This document shows, piece by piece, positions 32,096-40,384 of a DNA stretch of 64,000 nt. Each line of letters opens with the position of its first letter. Position 1 is the stretch's first letter. A program made the translations under genes and the position numbers. Source of the stretch: DAOPYU01 sp942493245 (GTDB lineage: Bacteria > Sumerlaeota > Sumerlaeia > UBA8349). Location: positions 2,108,001 to 2,172,000 of the forward strand of contig OW818685.1 in NCBI GenBank assembly GCA_942493245.1. Reading direction: 5' to 3'. The notes under the pieces are model-generated. The model searched no databases. It saw nothing but the letters and a program-made list of their open reading frames with translations, and was not told where the DNA came from.

Positions 32096-32134
32096 TCCCA
32101 GACGGTGAAGGCCGTCTGGGATTATCCTTTTCTC
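32096..32134 (+). terminator. Rho-independent terminator
   Basis: TCCCAGACGG (32096-32105) pairs over 10 bp with CCGTCTGGGA (32112-32121) across a 6-base loop, followed by TTATCCTTTTCTC. It ends the dehydrogenase transcript and overlaps an apparent extension of the next frame, so the AraC start must lie downstream. Confidence 0.85.
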
Positions 32135-32254
32135 GAGAGGTGTTTTAGCCTCGCGCCGGTGGCCTGTTTCCGCTATGTAAAGGAGGACCGTTTTGCCTGT
32201 CGGCTGTCTGGATCGGGAAACGGGGAAACAGAAAGTCCGGTCGAGGAGTCTTGG

Positions 32255-33259
32255 GTGCCATCACGCGCAGAAACGACAACGCTGGAATATGAACGGCGGA
32301 TCAACCGTGTCATCGACTATATCTCGGCGCATCTGGCGGATGAGATGCCACTCGAGACGCTGGCGCGCATTGCGCCGTTCTCGAAATTCCATTTCCATCG
32401 TATTTTCAGCGCTTTGACGGGGGAAACCCTTCAAGCATTTATCCGTCGTCTTCGATTGGAGCGTTCGGCTCATCAGTTGCTTTTCGACCGGCGCTGTTCC
32501 ATCACCGAAATCGCGTTCCGGTGTGGCTTCTCGAGTTCCCAGAACTTTGCCAAGAGTTTCAAACTGCACTTTGGAAAAAGTCCGAGTCAATACCGTCGGG
32601 AATTCGATTTCAGGGACCTGGAGGCTTTCGACCGTCGTTTTGGAAACAAGGATCGCAATCCTGGAAACATGGATCGCAAGGGGGGAGAAGACTTCTCCGA
32701 CGCTTCCGTCTATCTTCCCGGCAGCATGTTGCGCATGCCGCCAATGGGTCCCATCGAGGACAACAGGGAAAACAGGAGGAAATCCATGAACATTGAAGTC
32801 AGGCAGATTCCGGGGATTCGTGTCGCCTATGCCCGTCACATCGGGCCGTATGGACCGCAGTATATCGGTCCGCTCTTTGAGAAACTGATGCGGTGGGCCG
32901 GTCCGCGTGGGTTGTGTCACCCGCAGGCGGTGATCATCGGGATGAGTTGGGACAATCCCGAGATCACGCCCGCAGAAAAGTGTCGTTACGATGCCTGTAT
33001 CGGAGTGTCGGACGATCTGGTTCCGGATGGGGAAATCGGGGTCGAGACGATCCCGTCCGGTCAGTATGCGGTTTACCATTGCGAGGTGTTCAACAACGAT
33101 TTTGAAACACCGTGGAATGCCTTGATGCGCGACTGGCTGCCTTCCAGCGGGTACCAGCCGGCCGATCAGCCCTGTTTCGAGCGGTATTACAACGACGCGG
33201 CGAGCGATCCCGAGGGGAAGTGGATTGTGGATCTCTGTCTGCCAGTCAAGCCGTTCTGA
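32255..33259 (+). CDS. AraC family regulator with C-terminal GyrI-like effector-binding domain
   Basis: This protein is 334 aa from the GTG at 32255, chosen because GAGGAG lies 6 bp upstream and the longer frame starts inside a terminator hairpin. Residues about 10-110 hold two helix-turn-helix motifs (INRVIDYISAHLADEMPLET, FHFHRIFSALTGE; ITEIAFRCGFSSSQNFAKSF). The C-terminal 150 residues (from MNIEVRQIPGIRVAYARHIG) match the GyrI-like small-molecule-binding fold. This domain order is that of multidrug or stress regulators such as Rob/MarA relatives. No target gene is adjacent except possibly dsbD, which lies convergent. Confidence 0.9.
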   Translation: MPSRAETTTLEYERRINRVIDYISAHLADEMPLETLARIAPFSKFHFHRIFSALTGETLQAFIRRLRLERSAHQLLFDRRCSITEIAFRCGFSSSQNFAKSFKLHFGKSPSQYRREFDFRDLEAFDRRFGNKDRNPGNMDRKGGEDFSDASVYLPGSMLRMPPMGPIEDNRENRRKSMNIEVRQIPGIRVAYARHIGPYGPQYIGPLFEKLMRWAGPRGLCHPQAVIIGMSWDNPEITPAEKCRYDACIGVSDDLVPDGEIGVETIPSGQYAVYHCEVFNNDFETPWNALMRDWLPSSGYQPADQPCFERYYNDAASDPEGKWIVDLCLPVKPF

Positions 33260-33292
33260 AACAAGAGTAGAAACTCCTTGAAGTAAAAAAGA

Positions 33293-33328
33293 GACGCCCT
33301 CTTTTCCCAATCGGGAAAGGAGGGCGTC
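33293..33328. terminator. Bidirectional terminator between AraC-type gene and dsbD
   Basis: GACGCCCT (33293-33300) pairs with AGGGCGTC (33321-33328) and an inner TTTCCC/GGGAAA pair extends the stem. The minus side is followed by CTCTTTTTTACTT and the plus side by CGTCTTT, so both convergent genes can use it. Confidence 0.85.
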
Positions 33329-33350
33329 CGTCTTTGAGAGAGGTTGGCTG

Positions 33351-35099
33351 TTACGGCTTCGGTTTCAGAATCACATAGGTCGGCAGGCCGATGCACTGGA
33401 AGTGCTCCAAGGCTTCCCTGACCCCGGGGATTTCTTCGTTTTCGGCCTGGAACTTTACCTTTATGAAATCTTCCAGGCGGGTCTGGACGGCCGGGTCGCG
33501 GAAGGTGGTGGCGTCCATGGCCGAACAATTTTTGCACCACGTGGCCCAGAAGTCTATGAAAACGGGTTTCCCTTCGAGTTTCGCTTGAGTCAGAGCGGGC
33601 GAAAGGGCGGTAAACCAACCTTCTGTATTGGCTATTTGAGACGTGGCCGCCTGAGGGGGCTGTGAAACCGGGTGGGAGGACTTCCAGAGATCCACACCCA
33701 GATATCCGTAATAGGCGGCGAAAATCAGGATCAGAACGCCGAAGGCTTGCTTGACCCGGTTCATCCAGTTGCCGGGTTTGGGCAGGAGGGACAGGCCCGC
33801 GCCGGCGAAGGGCCACGGCAGGGCCATGCCCAAACCCAGGAGGAAGGGGAGGGCCAGACCGCCGGGATTCCCGGCGGCGTAGGTCTTACTGGCCAGCACG
33901 ACGACGGCGATGACGACGGGCGCCACGCAGGCGCCCGCCAGGAGGGCGGAGACGCTGCCCATGAATAAAACGGTGAAAAAGCCGACCTGTGTGGTATTTC
34001 CTCCGGCATTCCCTTTCCTGAATCGCGTAAAGTCTATAGAGAAAACATCAAACATAGCCAGCGCCAGGAAGACAAAAAGAGCGGCGATGGCAAAATTGAA
34101 CCACGGAGAACTGTTCAGAGCGCCGAACCGTGCGCCCGTCAGGGCGGCTGCCAGGCCAAGCACCCCGTAGGTGAGCGCCATCCCAGCGCCATAGGCGGCG
34201 CCGAGCGCAAAACCCCGACCCCGCGAGCTGGCCCGCGCTCCGGCGCCGATGATCGCCAGGTTGATGGGGATCATCGGCAGAACGCAGGGGGTGAGGTTGA
34301 GCGCCAGCCCTCCGATCAGGATCAGACCGATCAAGGCCCAGAGACTGGAACTCTCCAGGCGCGAGGTCAGGTTGTCGGGAGCGGTTCCATCCGCCTTCAG
34401 CGAGTGGTCGAGAAATCCGAGAAAGACCTCGCTTTTCTGGTACCCCTCCGTTTTGCCGGCGATTGAAAAGTCTTGGATTTGTTTTTGCCACGGGTCCGGG
34501 ATGTCCTGAGGGATCGTTGTTCTCTTTTGTTCAGCATTGGGACTGTTTGTGGGGGCTTCCATTGCGGCGGAAGCGCCGGAATCTGGAAGCGCTGTGGTTT
34601 GCGTTGTCGAGGTCACCGTCAGGGGAATGTCCAGTTTATTCGTGGTGGGACGGAAACAGAGAGCTTTATTGCAACCCTGATGGGAAACGGAGAGGGAGAG
34701 CGATTTGAGGCTGGGAGGCGTCTCGATGTCGTAGAGGAGGGTGACGTTCGCATCGTATGCCAAGACTTCCTGTTGGGTGATCGGGTCTATTTTTTTGTGG
34801 GCAGGCGGGGCGGGTTGCGGCTGCAATTTTGCCGGCCCTGTTGTTTCCACCCGAAGGGTGTCGCTGTAGAGGTAGTGTTCCGGGGGGACCGTGAAGGTGA
34901 CTTTCAGGATCAGGCCTCCCGCCGCCTGACGTTCGAGGGTGGCTGAGGTGGTGAAGGGATCGGTGGGAGTGGTGGGGGTGGTCGAGAAGGGGTTGGGTTG
35001 ATCGCCGAAGAAACTGTCCTGCGCCTGGAGGGGGGGCAGAAGAAACCAGAAGAGCGCGAGTGTGAGAAGAGTGACTGAACGGTAAACTATTTTGAGCAT
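33351..35099 (-). CDS. dsbD: DsbD thiol:disulfide interchange protein
   Basis: This 582-aa protein has a signal peptide (ending PPLQAQ, about 27). It carries all three DsbD parts: an N-terminal immunoglobulin-like domain with a Cys pair in QGCNKALCF, a transmembrane region (about 255-475) with Cys in LTPCVLPMIPINLA and GACVAPVVIAV, and a C-terminal thioredoxin domain with the active site WATWCKNC. It moves electrons from cytoplasmic thioredoxin to periplasmic disulfide-reducing systems, including apocytochrome c. This fits the many c-type cytochromes in the window. The ATG at 35099 has AAGGAA upstream. Confidence 0.96.
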   Translation of the reverse strand: MLKIVYRSVTLLTLALFWFLLPPLQAQDSFFGDQPNPFSTTPTTPTDPFTTSATLERQAAGGLILKVTFTVPPEHYLYSDTLRVETTGPAKLQPQPAPPAHKKIDPITQQEVLAYDANVTLLYDIETPPSLKSLSLSVSHQGCNKALCFRPTTNKLDIPLTVTSTTQTTALPDSGASAAMEAPTNSPNAEQKRTTIPQDIPDPWQKQIQDFSIAGKTEGYQKSEVFLGFLDHSLKADGTAPDNLTSRLESSSLWALIGLILIGGLALNLTPCVLPMIPINLAIIGAGARASSRGRGFALGAAYGAGMALTYGVLGLAAALTGARFGALNSSPWFNFAIAALFVFLALAMFDVFSIDFTRFRKGNAGGNTTQVGFFTVLFMGSVSALLAGACVAPVVIAVVVLASKTYAAGNPGGLALPFLLGLGMALPWPFAGAGLSLLPKPGNWMNRVKQAFGVLILIFAAYYGYLGVDLWKSSHPVSQPPQAATSQIANTEGWFTALSPALTQAKLEGKPVFIDFWATWCKNCSAMDATTFRDPAVQTRLEDFIKVKFQAENEEIPGVREALEHFQCIGLPTYVILKPKP

Positions 35100-35351
35100 G
35101 GGAGGACGTTCCTTACAGAGGATGAGTCGGCGGGATGACTCTTCAATGGGATTGGTTCCACCATATAATGACAGGAAAGCACGATTGCAGCCAGTTTCTA
35201 CGGATTTCTTGATGTTCTGTATAGGATTGATTTTTAAATTGTTAGGAACGACGCTTCACTCTTGATTCGGAGTGAATGTGTGGCAGAATGTTTCACTTTG
35301 TGTATGTGAGACACGAGGCGCGTCATTTTGTCCCGAGATTGGGCGGCGAAG

Positions 35352-37109
35352 TCATTCCCCGGCTTGTTCGTCTAGGAAGCGATAGAGGGTGGCTCTGGAA
35401 ACCCCGAGCAGGTGAGCGGCTGCGAGTTTGTTGCCCCGGGTTTTTGCCAAAGCTTCTCGCACATCGGCGGGGGTGAGTTTGCGCCGTTTCCCGAGCAGGG
35501 GAGTGATGGGTTGCGGGGCTCGGGGGGGGCGCTGGAGGGGCAGGTGCTCGGGTTCGATGGTGTCGCCTTTGCATTTGACGAGGGCAAACTGAATCCAGTT
35601 CTGGAGTTCGCGGATATTGCCGGGCCAGTCGTATTCCATCATGAGGTCGAGTGTGCGGGGAGAAAGCGGGATGTCGGAGCGTCCGCGTTCAGCGAGGGCA
35701 CGTGCCAGGCAGTGTTCGGCGATGAGTGGGATATCCATACGCCGTTCCCGGAGGGGGGGAATGTTGATGGGGACCACGCAGAGACGATAGTAGAGATCTT
35801 CTCGGAACCGGCCTTCCGCTATTTCGTGGAGGATATCTTTATTGGTGGCGCTGATAACGCGCACATCCACGTGGACGGTTTTTTCGCTGCCAACGCGTTC
35901 GAAGGTGCCTTCCTGGAGGACGCGGAGGAGTTTGACCTGCATGGCGGGGGAGATGTCGCCGATCTCATCGAGGAAGATGGTGCTGCCGTGGGCGAGTTCG
36001 AAGCGTCCTTTTTTGTCGCGGATGGCGCCGGTGAAGGCGCCGCGGACGTGACCGAAGAGTTCGCTTTCGAGGAGAGTTTCGGGCAGGGCGCCACAGTTGA
36101 TGGGGACAAAGAGGCGGTTGGCGCGACCGCTTTCGCGATGGATGGCGGCGGCGACCAGTTCCTTGCCGGTTCCACTCTCACCCTGAACGAGTACCGAGAC
36201 GTCGGATTTGGCGACATCGCGGATCAGTTCGAAGATCTCGACCATGCGGCTGTCGCGTCCGACGATACCGGCAAATTGCCCCGGTTCGTTGAGTTTGCGC
36301 TTGGTGTCCCAGTCCTGGGTGCGGTCTTCTATCGTGGCGAGGCGGCCCAGGAGTTGGCCCTTGTCGTCCCGCAAGGGGTTGATTGTCATGGCCACCCGAC
36401 GGGTTTCTCCCTGACGGGTGGTGATGTCGAGGGTTTGGTGGACGGTTTTTGGGGGCTCGAGATCCGAGATGGGTTCCCGGTACAGACAGAGCGCGCCACA
36501 GAAGCCGCTGGGGAAGACCGTGTGGCAGTCTTGTCCCAGCACGTCGTTGCGGTTGAAACCGGTGAGGGTTTCGGCGGCCTGGTTGAAGTAGAAAATCCGG
36601 CGCTGCTGGTCGTGAGCCACAATGCCTTCGGAGAGGTTTTCCAGGATGAGGTCCGCCTGACGTTTGGCTTCGGCGAGCGCTTTCAAGTATCCCTGTTGGA
36701 GAAGGTCGCGTACGAGTGGCTGGATCTGGTCGCGTATCTGGCGCATGGCGATTTTCAGAACCGCCGGATCGTTCCCGTTCATGGGAGGGACGGAGAGGGT
36801 CCAGTGGACCCGGGTTGGATTGCCGGGCAGGGTGGGAACCGAGGGGGCGGTGGAGCCCAGGGAGACAAGGACGTCGAATTCGCGCGAGAGGATGGAGTCG
36901 AAGGGGCAATTTTGCAGGTTGGATATGTCAATCCCGATTTCGGCCATCGTGTCGAGCGCGAGTGGGTCTGTTTGTTGTTCCTGAGTGCAGGCGCTTGTCA
37001 GAAGGAGCGGTTCCTGTGTCAGAAAGCGGGCAAACCCGTGGGCTATACGGTTGAACGCCTCCTGGGTCGAGATGAAAAGGATTCGGATTGGGGAGGTTTG
37101 AAGAGTCAT
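35352..37109 (-). CDS. Sigma-54 activator with degenerate LMW-phosphatase-like domain, PAS, AAA+ and Fis-type HTH
   Basis: This protein is 585 aa from the ATG at 37109; longer frames exist but add no homology. Residues about 7-130 resemble the ArsC/low-molecular-weight tyrosine phosphatase fold (MAEIGIDISNLQ; DVLVSLGS), yet the P-loop reads FISTQEAFNR, so the catalytic Cys and CX5R are lost, and HWTLSVPP lacks the usual Asp. A PAS domain follows (about 160-290) with a Cys-rich patch, DCHTVFPSGFCGALC. The AAA+ domain has GESGTGKE (Walker A), GAFTGA (sigma-54 contact) and LDEIGDISPAMQVKLLR. The C-terminal helix-turn-helix is KLAAAHLLGVSRATLYRFL. It lies divergently 713 bp from the polysaccharide operon, its likely target, and lacks a receiver domain. 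Confidence 0.92.
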   Translation of the reverse strand: MTLQTSPIRILFISTQEAFNRIAHGFARFLTQEPLLLTSACTQEQQTDPLALDTMAEIGIDISNLQNCPFDSILSREFDVLVSLGSTAPSVPTLPGNPTRVHWTLSVPPMNGNDPAVLKIAMRQIRDQIQPLVRDLLQQGYLKALAEAKRQADLILENLSEGIVAHDQQRRIFYFNQAAETLTGFNRNDVLGQDCHTVFPSGFCGALCLYREPISDLEPPKTVHQTLDITTRQGETRRVAMTINPLRDDKGQLLGRLATIEDRTQDWDTKRKLNEPGQFAGIVGRDSRMVEIFELIRDVAKSDVSVLVQGESGTGKELVAAAIHRESGRANRLFVPINCGALPETLLESELFGHVRGAFTGAIRDKKGRFELAHGSTIFLDEIGDISPAMQVKLLRVLQEGTFERVGSEKTVHVDVRVISATNKDILHEIAEGRFREDLYYRLCVVPINIPPLRERRMDIPLIAEHCLARALAERGRSDIPLSPRTLDLMMEYDWPGNIRELQNWIQFALVKCKGDTIEPEHLPLQRPPRAPQPITPLLGKRRKLTPADVREALAKTRGNKLAAAHLLGVSRATLYRFLDEQAGE

Positions 37110-37169
37110 GAGGGGCGCGTTTCCATCTTGGAACAGGACTTTTATGATCGGCATTAGACAGGATTCAGG

Positions 37170-37186
37170 CTCTCTTTTCAAGAGAG
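37170..37186. promoter_or_regulatory. Perfect dyad upstream of sigma-54 activator
   Basis: CTCTCTT (37170-37176) pairs with AAGAGAG (37180-37186) across TTC, about 60 bp upstream of the activator's start. A TTTT follows on the plus strand, but no plus-strand gene ends here, so an operator for the activator is more likely than a terminator. Confidence 0.4.
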
Positions 37187-37319
37187 TTTTCGGTTTTCAT
37201 TCGATTGGTTTTGCCCGGGCAGGGATCTGCAGAGCGCTTTTGTTTTGGGAGATCACCTTATTGATATATGGGACAGGAATTTGTTTATTGGAGACAGATT
37301 GGCGGTTTTTTGGCGAACA

Positions 37320-37334
37320 TGTCGAATTTCGACA
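37320..37334. promoter_or_regulatory. Perfect 15-bp dyad, candidate operator
   Basis: TGTCGAA (37320-37326) and TTCGACA (37328-37334) flank a central T, giving a perfect 7-bp palindrome. It lies in the middle of the divergent region. Its length and symmetry suit a dimeric DNA-binding protein; the protein is unknown. Confidence 0.45.
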
Positions 37335-37650
37335 ATTTTCTGACGATTTCGCTTGACGCCGTGAAAAAAGGTGTGCGAGGGTGTCCCTGTGTGGAAGTCC
37401 GAGTGTGTGGGTTTCCTATCGGTGTTCATGTGGATTTCCCAGTGCTTGAAGTGGTTTCTTCGTGTGTCATGCAGATTCTGAGGTTTTCGAAATGTTCTTG
37501 ATTCTTCGATTCTGCGTATTTGTGCAGGAGGGTACTTTATACGAGTGAGGTTCTTGGATCGCGATTGCGCCTGTTCGAGTGATTTGTAATGTTCCTGTTG
37601 TTATCCTGTTGAGGAGCCTGACTGTGAAAACCGCAAGGTGTGTGTGGGGT

Positions 37651-37665
37651 ACGTCTCGGAGACGT
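37651..37665. promoter_or_regulatory. Perfect dyad in the polysaccharide operon leader
   Basis: ACGTCT (37651-37656) pairs with AGACGT (37660-37665) across CGG, followed by a T-rich stretch (CTGTTTTTCC at about 37675). It may be an operator or an RNA hairpin that attenuates the operon. Confidence 0.4.
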
Positions 37666-37822
37666 CAATTCCTTCTGTTTTTCCTTTCCATTATTCCCAC
37701 CAGGGTTTGGAGTTTTGTTTCTGTTGAGGCGCTCAATCGGCTTTCGTGTGAGAGTCGGGAGAGGGGATTCTTTCTGTCTGGTTACCGATACTGTTTCTTT
37801 TTCAAAGGCTTGAGGGGGGCTT

Positions 37823-39385
37823 ATGCCGGACTATTTTAAGAGTCCTACCTTCTGGAGTCTTTTCTTGTTTGGCGTGGTGTCCACGTCGGCTTTGACGCCG
37901 TGTGTGATCTGGAGCGCGACGCAACTGGGTATTCTGGACCGGGGGGGATACCGCCGGGTGGGGATCTTGTCGCGGCCTTTGCTGGGTGGGTTGGCCATCG
38001 CGATTCCTTTTGTTTTTGTGTGTGTTCTCGGGTATTGCGAGCCGACGAACATGTTTAAGATTGTCCGCTTGAATATTGATCCGCATGCGTTTCTGGTGCT
38101 GGCGGGCGGGAGTCTGGCGATCGTCGCGCTGGGCGCCTATGACGACGTTCGCGGGACGCGGGTCCGGTACAAACTGGCTGTTCAGATAGGGGTGGGGCTG
38201 TTTGTGGCTCTTTCGGGTTATACCTTGAATCGTATTGAACTGCCATTCGGGAAAGTCGTCAATCTGGATATGTTCACGGGCACTTGTCTGACGGTGTTGT
38301 GGATTGTGGGGATTACGAATGCGTTGAATCTGATTGATGGGGTGGATGGTTTGGCGGCGGGGGTGGCTCTGATCGCCTGTTTCGGTTTCGGGGTGATTGC
38401 AATGCAGAAGGAGACCACGTTTGTGGTCCTGCTTTCGGCTTTTCTGGGGGGGAGCCTTCTGGCTTTTCTGGCTTACAATTCGTATCCGGCCCGGGTGTTC
38501 TTGGGGGACACGGGGAGCATGTTCCTAGGGTTTGTTCTGGCGACGATCGGGTTGATGGGCAATTACAAGTCACAGATTACGACGATCTGGTTCCCGGCGA
38601 TCCTGGTGTTGGGTTTGCCGATTCTGGAGACGGTTCTTTCGATGCTTCGGCGTTTTGTTCAGGGACGCCCGCTTTTTGCAGCCGATGCGCATCACACGCA
38701 TCACCGGCTGTTGCGCATGGGGTTGTCGCAACGGCAGGTGGTGTTGGTCTTGTATGGGGTATCTTTGTTACTGGCAGGCGCGGGGATTCTCAATCAGGTG
38801 ATCCCGAAAGGGCATTATGCCTGGTGGGCGCCGCATCTTCTCTATGCGTTTACGATTGTCGGGGTGATCTGGGGCGCGGGTTATGTGAATCCGCCCGAGT
38901 CCTTCAAGACGTACTGGCATTTGCGCAGTCAGAGTGTGGTGTTGCGGGCCTTGTCGCAATACGCCACTCTGGCATTGAGCGGTCGGCGGGGGGTGGCGAA
39001 CGCCAATGATATTTTTCATGCGATCCGGGCGGAACTGGGCTTGGATTTTTTTTCGGCCTGGTTTGAGGAAGGTCCTGTCTTGATCGGCTCTTGTGGTGTC
39101 CATCCCTCGGATGGTTCGGATCTGACGCATCTGGATTCGGTGGAACGGATGCGGGTGAAATCGGCGAGCGGGCAACATATCATTATCCGTTTTCGGATGG
39201 ATAAGGATTCCTCGGAGCATGAATTGGACGCGGTGATGGCGTGTATTGTCCGGATCTTTGAGAATGCTCAGATTTCGTTGAAGAATATTGCGGAAGAAGA
39301 AAAGGCGCGCGAGGAAGCGGCTTTGTGGAAAGAGATGCTGGAGGTCAGCGCGGGAAGGCTGCCCGGGACGAAAAGGGCGGAATAG
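37823..39385 (+). CDS. WecA/TagO-type undecaprenyl-phosphate sugar-1-phosphate transferase with GAF-like C-terminal extension
   Basis: This is a 520-aa protein. Residues 1-345 form the MraY/WecA transferase with about ten transmembrane helices and catalytic motifs LGAYDDVRGTR, NALNLIDGVDGLAAG, RVFLGDTGSM and DAHHTHHRLLRMG. It primes polysaccharide synthesis by putting a sugar-1-phosphate on undecaprenyl phosphate. The last about 170 residues are soluble (IFHAIRAELGLDFFSAWF, ending in a charged helix) and resemble a GAF sensor domain, which usual WecA proteins lack. GAGGGGGG precedes the ATG. It is the first gene of the polysaccharide operon, behind a 713-bp control region. Confidence 0.9.
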   Translation: MPDYFKSPTFWSLFLFGVVSTSALTPCVIWSATQLGILDRGGYRRVGILSRPLLGGLAIAIPFVFVCVLGYCEPTNMFKIVRLNIDPHAFLVLAGGSLAIVALGAYDDVRGTRVRYKLAVQIGVGLFVALSGYTLNRIELPFGKVVNLDMFTGTCLTVLWIVGITNALNLIDGVDGLAAGVALIACFGFGVIAMQKETTFVVLLSAFLGGSLLAFLAYNSYPARVFLGDTGSMFLGFVLATIGLMGNYKSQITTIWFPAILVLGLPILETVLSMLRRFVQGRPLFAADAHHTHHRLLRMGLSQRQVVLVLYGVSLLLAGAGILNQVIPKGHYAWWAPHLLYAFTIVGVIWGAGYVNPPESFKTYWHLRSQSVVLRALSQYATLALSGRRGVANANDIFHAIRAELGLDFFSAWFEEGPVLIGSCGVHPSDGSDLTHLDSVERMRVKSASGQHIIIRFRMDKDSSEHELDAVMACIVRIFENAQISLKNIAEEEKAREEAALWKEMLEVSAGRLPGTKRAE

Positions 39386-39530
39386 GTCTTGCCGATAGGT
39401 CGGGTTTATTCTAATTTTATAAAGGGGTTCTACCCCGGTTCGACGGTGTACGGTTGCGATGGGGTGTTCAAGGTATCTGTGCGGAAAGTCTTTCAGTCTG
39501 GAGAGGAACCGCTGAGGAGGTCGGAGTACG

Positions 39531-40355
39531 ATGAGGAAGGCGCTTGAAAAGATTTGGAACGGTGCGAGCGGCTCGGTGGGGCGCTGGATTCCGCTGGCAG
39601 TGGTCGCATTTTGCATCGGCGGGTTGGGGGGGTGCGCTTCTTCCACTCCCGTGGCCGTGCCGGTGACGGATCGTTTGCCCAAGGCGGTGGTGCCGCAGAC
39701 GGACGATCTGATTTTGAAGCCGGACGATCACATCGAGTTGCGGTTTCTGTATTGGCCGGAACTGAATGTGACGCAACCGATCCCGAAGGATGGGAAAATC
39801 AGTGTGGGTGAGGTGGGGTACGTTCAGGCGTCGGGTTTAACGCGCACTGAATTGCAGTCGTTGTTGGTGGAGAAATACAAGACGATTTTGCGCGATCCCG
39901 TGATTGATGTGATTCTGCGTTCGCGCGCGCCTCGTTACATTTATGTCGGGGGACAGGTTATGCGGCCGGGGGTGGTGACCTTGATGCCGATGCTTTCCGT
40001 CGGGTCGGTGTTCCAGAGCAACACGGGGAATATCCTGCACGGCGAGAAGGTGACCTTGAGCCAGGCCATTCTGACCATGGGCGGTTATGACGATGCCACG
40101 GCGCTCAAGGAGAATGTGGTGGTGATTCGTTACGTGGAAGGGAAGCGGTACGCAGCGGTGTACGACATGAGCAAGGACTTGTCTGCCGAGATAGCGGAGT
40201 CGGTGCTTCTGGAGCCGGACGATATTGTCTATGTTCCGCGTACGCGCATTTCCGAGATCAATATCTGGATTGATCAGCATATCAATCAATTGTTGCCGCA
40301 GCGGTTGTGGGCAACCTATTCGGGCCATCCGGTGTCGGGCGGTATTGGAGAATAG
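39531..40355 (+). CDS. Wza-like polysaccharide export lipoprotein
   Basis: This 274-aa lipoprotein has a lipobox at residue 35 (GLGGC) after a signal segment. A polysaccharide-export domain follows (LKPDDHIELRFLYWPELN; DGKISVGEVGYV), then an SLBB-type beta-grasp domain (RYIYVGGQVMRPGVVTL, SQAILTMGGY) and a helical C-terminus (INIWIDQHINQLLPQRL), probably the outer-membrane barrel-forming helix of Wza. It should form the outer-membrane exit pore for the polymer. AGGAGG precedes the ATG. The 145-bp gap before it holds a GGGG/CCCC hairpin near 39424-39436 without a U-run. Confidence 0.93.
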   Translation: MRKALEKIWNGASGSVGRWIPLAVVAFCIGGLGGCASSTPVAVPVTDRLPKAVVPQTDDLILKPDDHIELRFLYWPELNVTQPIPKDGKISVGEVGYVQASGLTRTELQSLLVEKYKTILRDPVIDVILRSRAPRYIYVGGQVMRPGVVTLMPMLSVGSVFQSNTGNILHGEKVTLSQAILTMGGYDDATALKENVVVIRYVEGKRYAAVYDMSKDLSAEIAESVLLEPDDIVYVPRTRISEINIWIDQHINQLLPQRLWATYSGHPVSGGIGE

Positions 40356-40384
40356 TTTTCGCATCAGGAGAAAGGGAGTTTCTC

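Larger units (their letters stand above)
37110..37822. other. 713-bp non-coding region between sigma-54 activator and polysaccharide operon
   Basis: No open frame here has coding support. The stretch is T/G-rich on the plus strand and holds three perfect dyads, at 37170-37186, 37320-37334 and 37651-37665. I see no confident sigma-54 site. Two GG-N10-GC spacings occur (at about 37301 and 37432), but neither has good flanking matches and such spacings are expected by chance. The region most likely holds the promoters and a long untranslated leader of the operon that starts at 37823. Confidence 0.6.

Noticed and set aside
32105..32254. Longer N-terminus for the AraC-type regulator
   Set aside because: The extension begins inside a strong terminator hairpin and has no homology; GTG at 32255 has a good ribosome-binding site.
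35412..37157. 581-codon plus-strand frame opposite the sigma-54 activator
   Set aside because: Low-complexity shadow rich in Gly, Asp and Val; the minus strand holds the conserved AAA+ gene.
37299..37445. GG-N10-GC spacings resembling sigma-54 promoters near 37301 and 37432
   Set aside because: Flanking bases match TGGCAC-N5-TTGC poorly, and two such spacings in 713 bp are expected by chance.
39424..39450. GGTTCGA text after a GGGG/CCCC hairpin, like a tRNA T-arm
   Set aside because: No acceptor stem, anticodon arm or CCA end can be built around it.
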